A DNA stretch of 5,528 nucleotides from GW2011-AR5 sp041645025 (lineage in GTDB: Archaea; Aenigmatarchaeota; Aenigmatarchaeia; GW2011-AR5). The notes beneath the pieces were generated by a model. That model had not been told where the DNA came from, did no database searches, and saw only the letters and a program-made list of their open reading frames with translations. The position numbers and the translations under genes were made by a program. Below are positions 4,830-5,528 of the stretch, piece after piece. Location of the stretch: contig JBAZQV010000053.1 in assembly GCA_041645025.1 (NCBI GenBank), positions 1-5,528 of the forward strand, read 5' to 3'. Numbering within the stretch: the stretch's first letter is position 1; each line of letters begins with the position of its first letter.

Positions 4830-4870
4830 TTTTTACCATCTCACCGACAAGATAAAATTCATGGTAAAAA
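4830..4870. promoter_or_regulatory. Inverted repeat 2, right arm on the start codon of the RHH gene
   Basis: TTTTTACCAT (4830-4839) and ATGGTAAAAA (4861-4870) are perfect 10-bp arms, again 31 bp apart, about three helical turns. The right arm begins exactly at the ATG of the ribbon-helix-helix gene. As DNA it could be an autoregulatory operator; as RNA, if the leader includes the left arm, it would fold into a hairpin hiding the start codon. Confidence 0.5.
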
Positions 4871-5028
4871 TAGACCCAGATTCTTATATTCGCTTCTTGA
4901 TAGACCCTAAACTTTGCAGAAAATTCAAAATAAAACTAAAGGAGGCGGGTTACAGCAATAGAAGTGAATTTTTCAGAGAGAAAATACGAGACTTTGTTTA
5001 TGAAGGTGATGATAGTGGAAAGTCATAG
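4861..5028 (+). CDS. Ribbon-helix-helix DNA-binding protein (CopG/Arc-like)
   Basis: 55 residues. YIRFLID (9-15) is the expected DNA-contacting strand, PKLCRKFKIKLKEAG (16-30) the first helix, and YSNRSEFFREKIRDFVYE (31-48) the turn and second helix; the G-YSNRSE turn is the most diagnostic part of ribbon-helix-helix proteins. These bind operators as dimers and often act as copy-number repressors or antitoxins on plasmids. It is the first gene of an operon leading to an MCM helicase, so self-repression of a replication operon is the likely role. No Shine-Dalgarno site is seen before ATG 4861 and no clear TATA box at the usual distance. The stop overlaps the next ORF. Confidence 0.72.
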   Translation: MVKIDPDSYIRFLIDPKLCRKFKIKLKEAGYSNRSEFFREKIRDFVYEGDDSGKS

Positions 5029-5134
5029 TTTATCTGAAATGCTTTTGCAAGCGGTAGAAGAATGGAAGAAGACAGGACGCCTACCAGATGGAACTGAGTG
5101 GCGTCCTGAGGAAACGGATTCCTATGAAAAATAA
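5015..5134 (+). CDS. Small acidic ORF, translationally coupled, unknown
   Basis: 39 codons from GTG 5015, overlapping the end of the ribbon-helix-helix gene by 14 bases and the start of the next gene by 11. AGGTGAT at 5004-5010 gives a well-placed Shine-Dalgarno site for the GTG; an upstream ATG at 5009 is in frame but overlaps that site, so it is less likely. The product is rich in E and W (LSEMLLQAVEEWKKTGRLPDGTEW), with one probable helix, and is not recognised. Its position between two DNA-binding proteins, with overlaps on both sides, argues it is a real operon member rather than a spacer. Confidence 0.5.
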   Translation: MESHSLSEMLLQAVEEWKKTGRLPDGTEWRPEETDSYEK

Positions 5135-5327
5135 TACAGACAGCATTCTATATAGCAGGGTCGTAGGAACCGACTTGTCTGCTTTCTACGAAAATATCTG
5201 TCCTCGCCTCAATTTACCAAAGCCTGTGGCTAAGAAGATGCTTCTATTTCTCGAGAAAGAAGGCCACATAGAGATAAACTGGAGAAGCTCGAAAGGTGCT
5301 AGATACTACATACGGAGACGATTATGA
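5124..5327 (+). CDS. Small winged-helix DNA-binding protein
   Basis: 67 residues from ATG 5124. Helices at about 18-29 and LPKPVAKKMLLFLEKEGHI (31-49) form the helix-turn-helix, and EINWRSSKGARYYIRRRL (50-67) is a two-stranded, arginine-rich wing. No named family. ATG 5124 overlaps the preceding ORF by 11 bases, the same tight packing as the rest of the operon; a longer reading from ATG 5088 adds 12 residues but lies deep inside the preceding ORF, without a ribosome site. GAGG at 5108-5111 is only a weak match in distance. The stop TGA at 5325-5327 overlaps the next ATG. Likely a regulator or origin-binding accessory of the helicase, by context. Confidence 0.65.
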   Translation: MKNNTDSILYSRVVGTDLSAFYENICPRLNLPKPVAKKMLLFLEKEGHIEINWRSSKGARYYIRRRL

Positions 5328-5528
5328 TGGATTTAATCGATAAGATAGAAATTTTTATTCGTAAGAATTATCATGCGGCTTTGGCACAGGCAAATCGGGA
5401 GGAAGAACCTTTACATATAAATTGGGAACTTTTTGACAAATACGATAGCGCCCTCGCTATGGAATTATTACATAATCCCAAAGATATGTTTGCCGCTTTT
5501 TTTAAGTGTAATAATGAGCGGCTTACCT
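5324..5528 (+). CDS. mcm: MCM-type replicative helicase, N-terminal part (runs off right edge)
   Basis: 68 codons are visible. The sequence fits the N-terminal A subdomain of archaeal MCM proteins: a first helix (IDKIEIFIRKNY), then ALAQANREEEPLHINWELFDKYDSALAMELLHNPKDMF, matching the usual pattern in which a strand is followed by a short L..FD..LA..LL..P segment. MCM hexamers unwind DNA at replication forks; the zinc ribbon, hairpins and AAA+ motor expected further on lie outside the window, so completeness cannot be judged. ATG 5324 overlaps the previous stop (ATGA) and has GGAG at 5314-5317 six bases upstream; the adjacent ATG 5327 is an alternative. An MCM gene preceded by small DNA-binding genes is typical of archaeal plasmids and integrated elements rather than the host copy. 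Confidence 0.75.
   Translation, partial: MMDLIDKIEIFIRKNYHAALAQANREEEPLHINWELFDKYDSALAMELLHNPKDMFAAFFKCNNERLT

Noticed and set aside
4861..5134. Toxin-antitoxin pair formed by the RHH protein and the small ORF
   Set aside because: The small ORF shows no toxin-like motif and the genes continue in overlap into a helicase operon, so replication control is a better reading.

Overview
The window looks archaeal. The evidence is TATA boxes about 26 bp upstream of start codons that lack ribosome-binding sites (leaderless genes), a T-tract terminator, an archaeal S-layer precursor, a membrane-anchored winged-helix regulator and an MCM-type helicase. The S-layer N-terminus resembles those of small-genome (DPANN-like) archaea, but that placement is a guess.

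Left part (1 to about 4020), apparently ordinary chromosome. An S-layer gene on the minus strand runs off the left edge. It has a strong Shine-Dalgarno site and a leader of about 200 nt with several hairpins, two of which share a strand and so exclude each other. Behind its promoters lie a minus-strand membrane protein with a cytoplasmic winged-helix domain, then an unrecognised minus-strand protein ending at a T-tract terminator. A divergent plus-strand pair follows (a Yip1-like five-pass membrane protein and a small two-pass membrane protein), then a separately promoted two-pass micro-protein, and a minus-strand orphan of 120 codons.

Right part (about 4040 to 5528), visibly more AT-rich and probably the left end of an integrated plasmid- or virus-like element. 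Its edge may be marked by a minus-strand segment at 4043-4064 that resembles the 3' end of a tRNA gene, the usual archaeal attachment site. Inside are a minus-strand winged-helix-like orphan and, divergent from it, four tightly overlapping plus-strand genes: a ribbon-helix-helix protein, a 39-codon ORF, a small winged-helix protein and the N-terminus of an MCM replicative helicase cut by the window edge. The divergent control region carries two different inverted repeats, each with arms repeating at 31 bp, one touching both candidate promoters and the other overlapping the start codon of the ribbon-helix-helix gene.

Together the right part reads as a replication and copy-control module, with small DNA-binding proteins made just ahead of a helicase. 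The left part is mainly cell-envelope genes. Leaderless starts head most transcription units, while genes inside operons carry Shine-Dalgarno sites.
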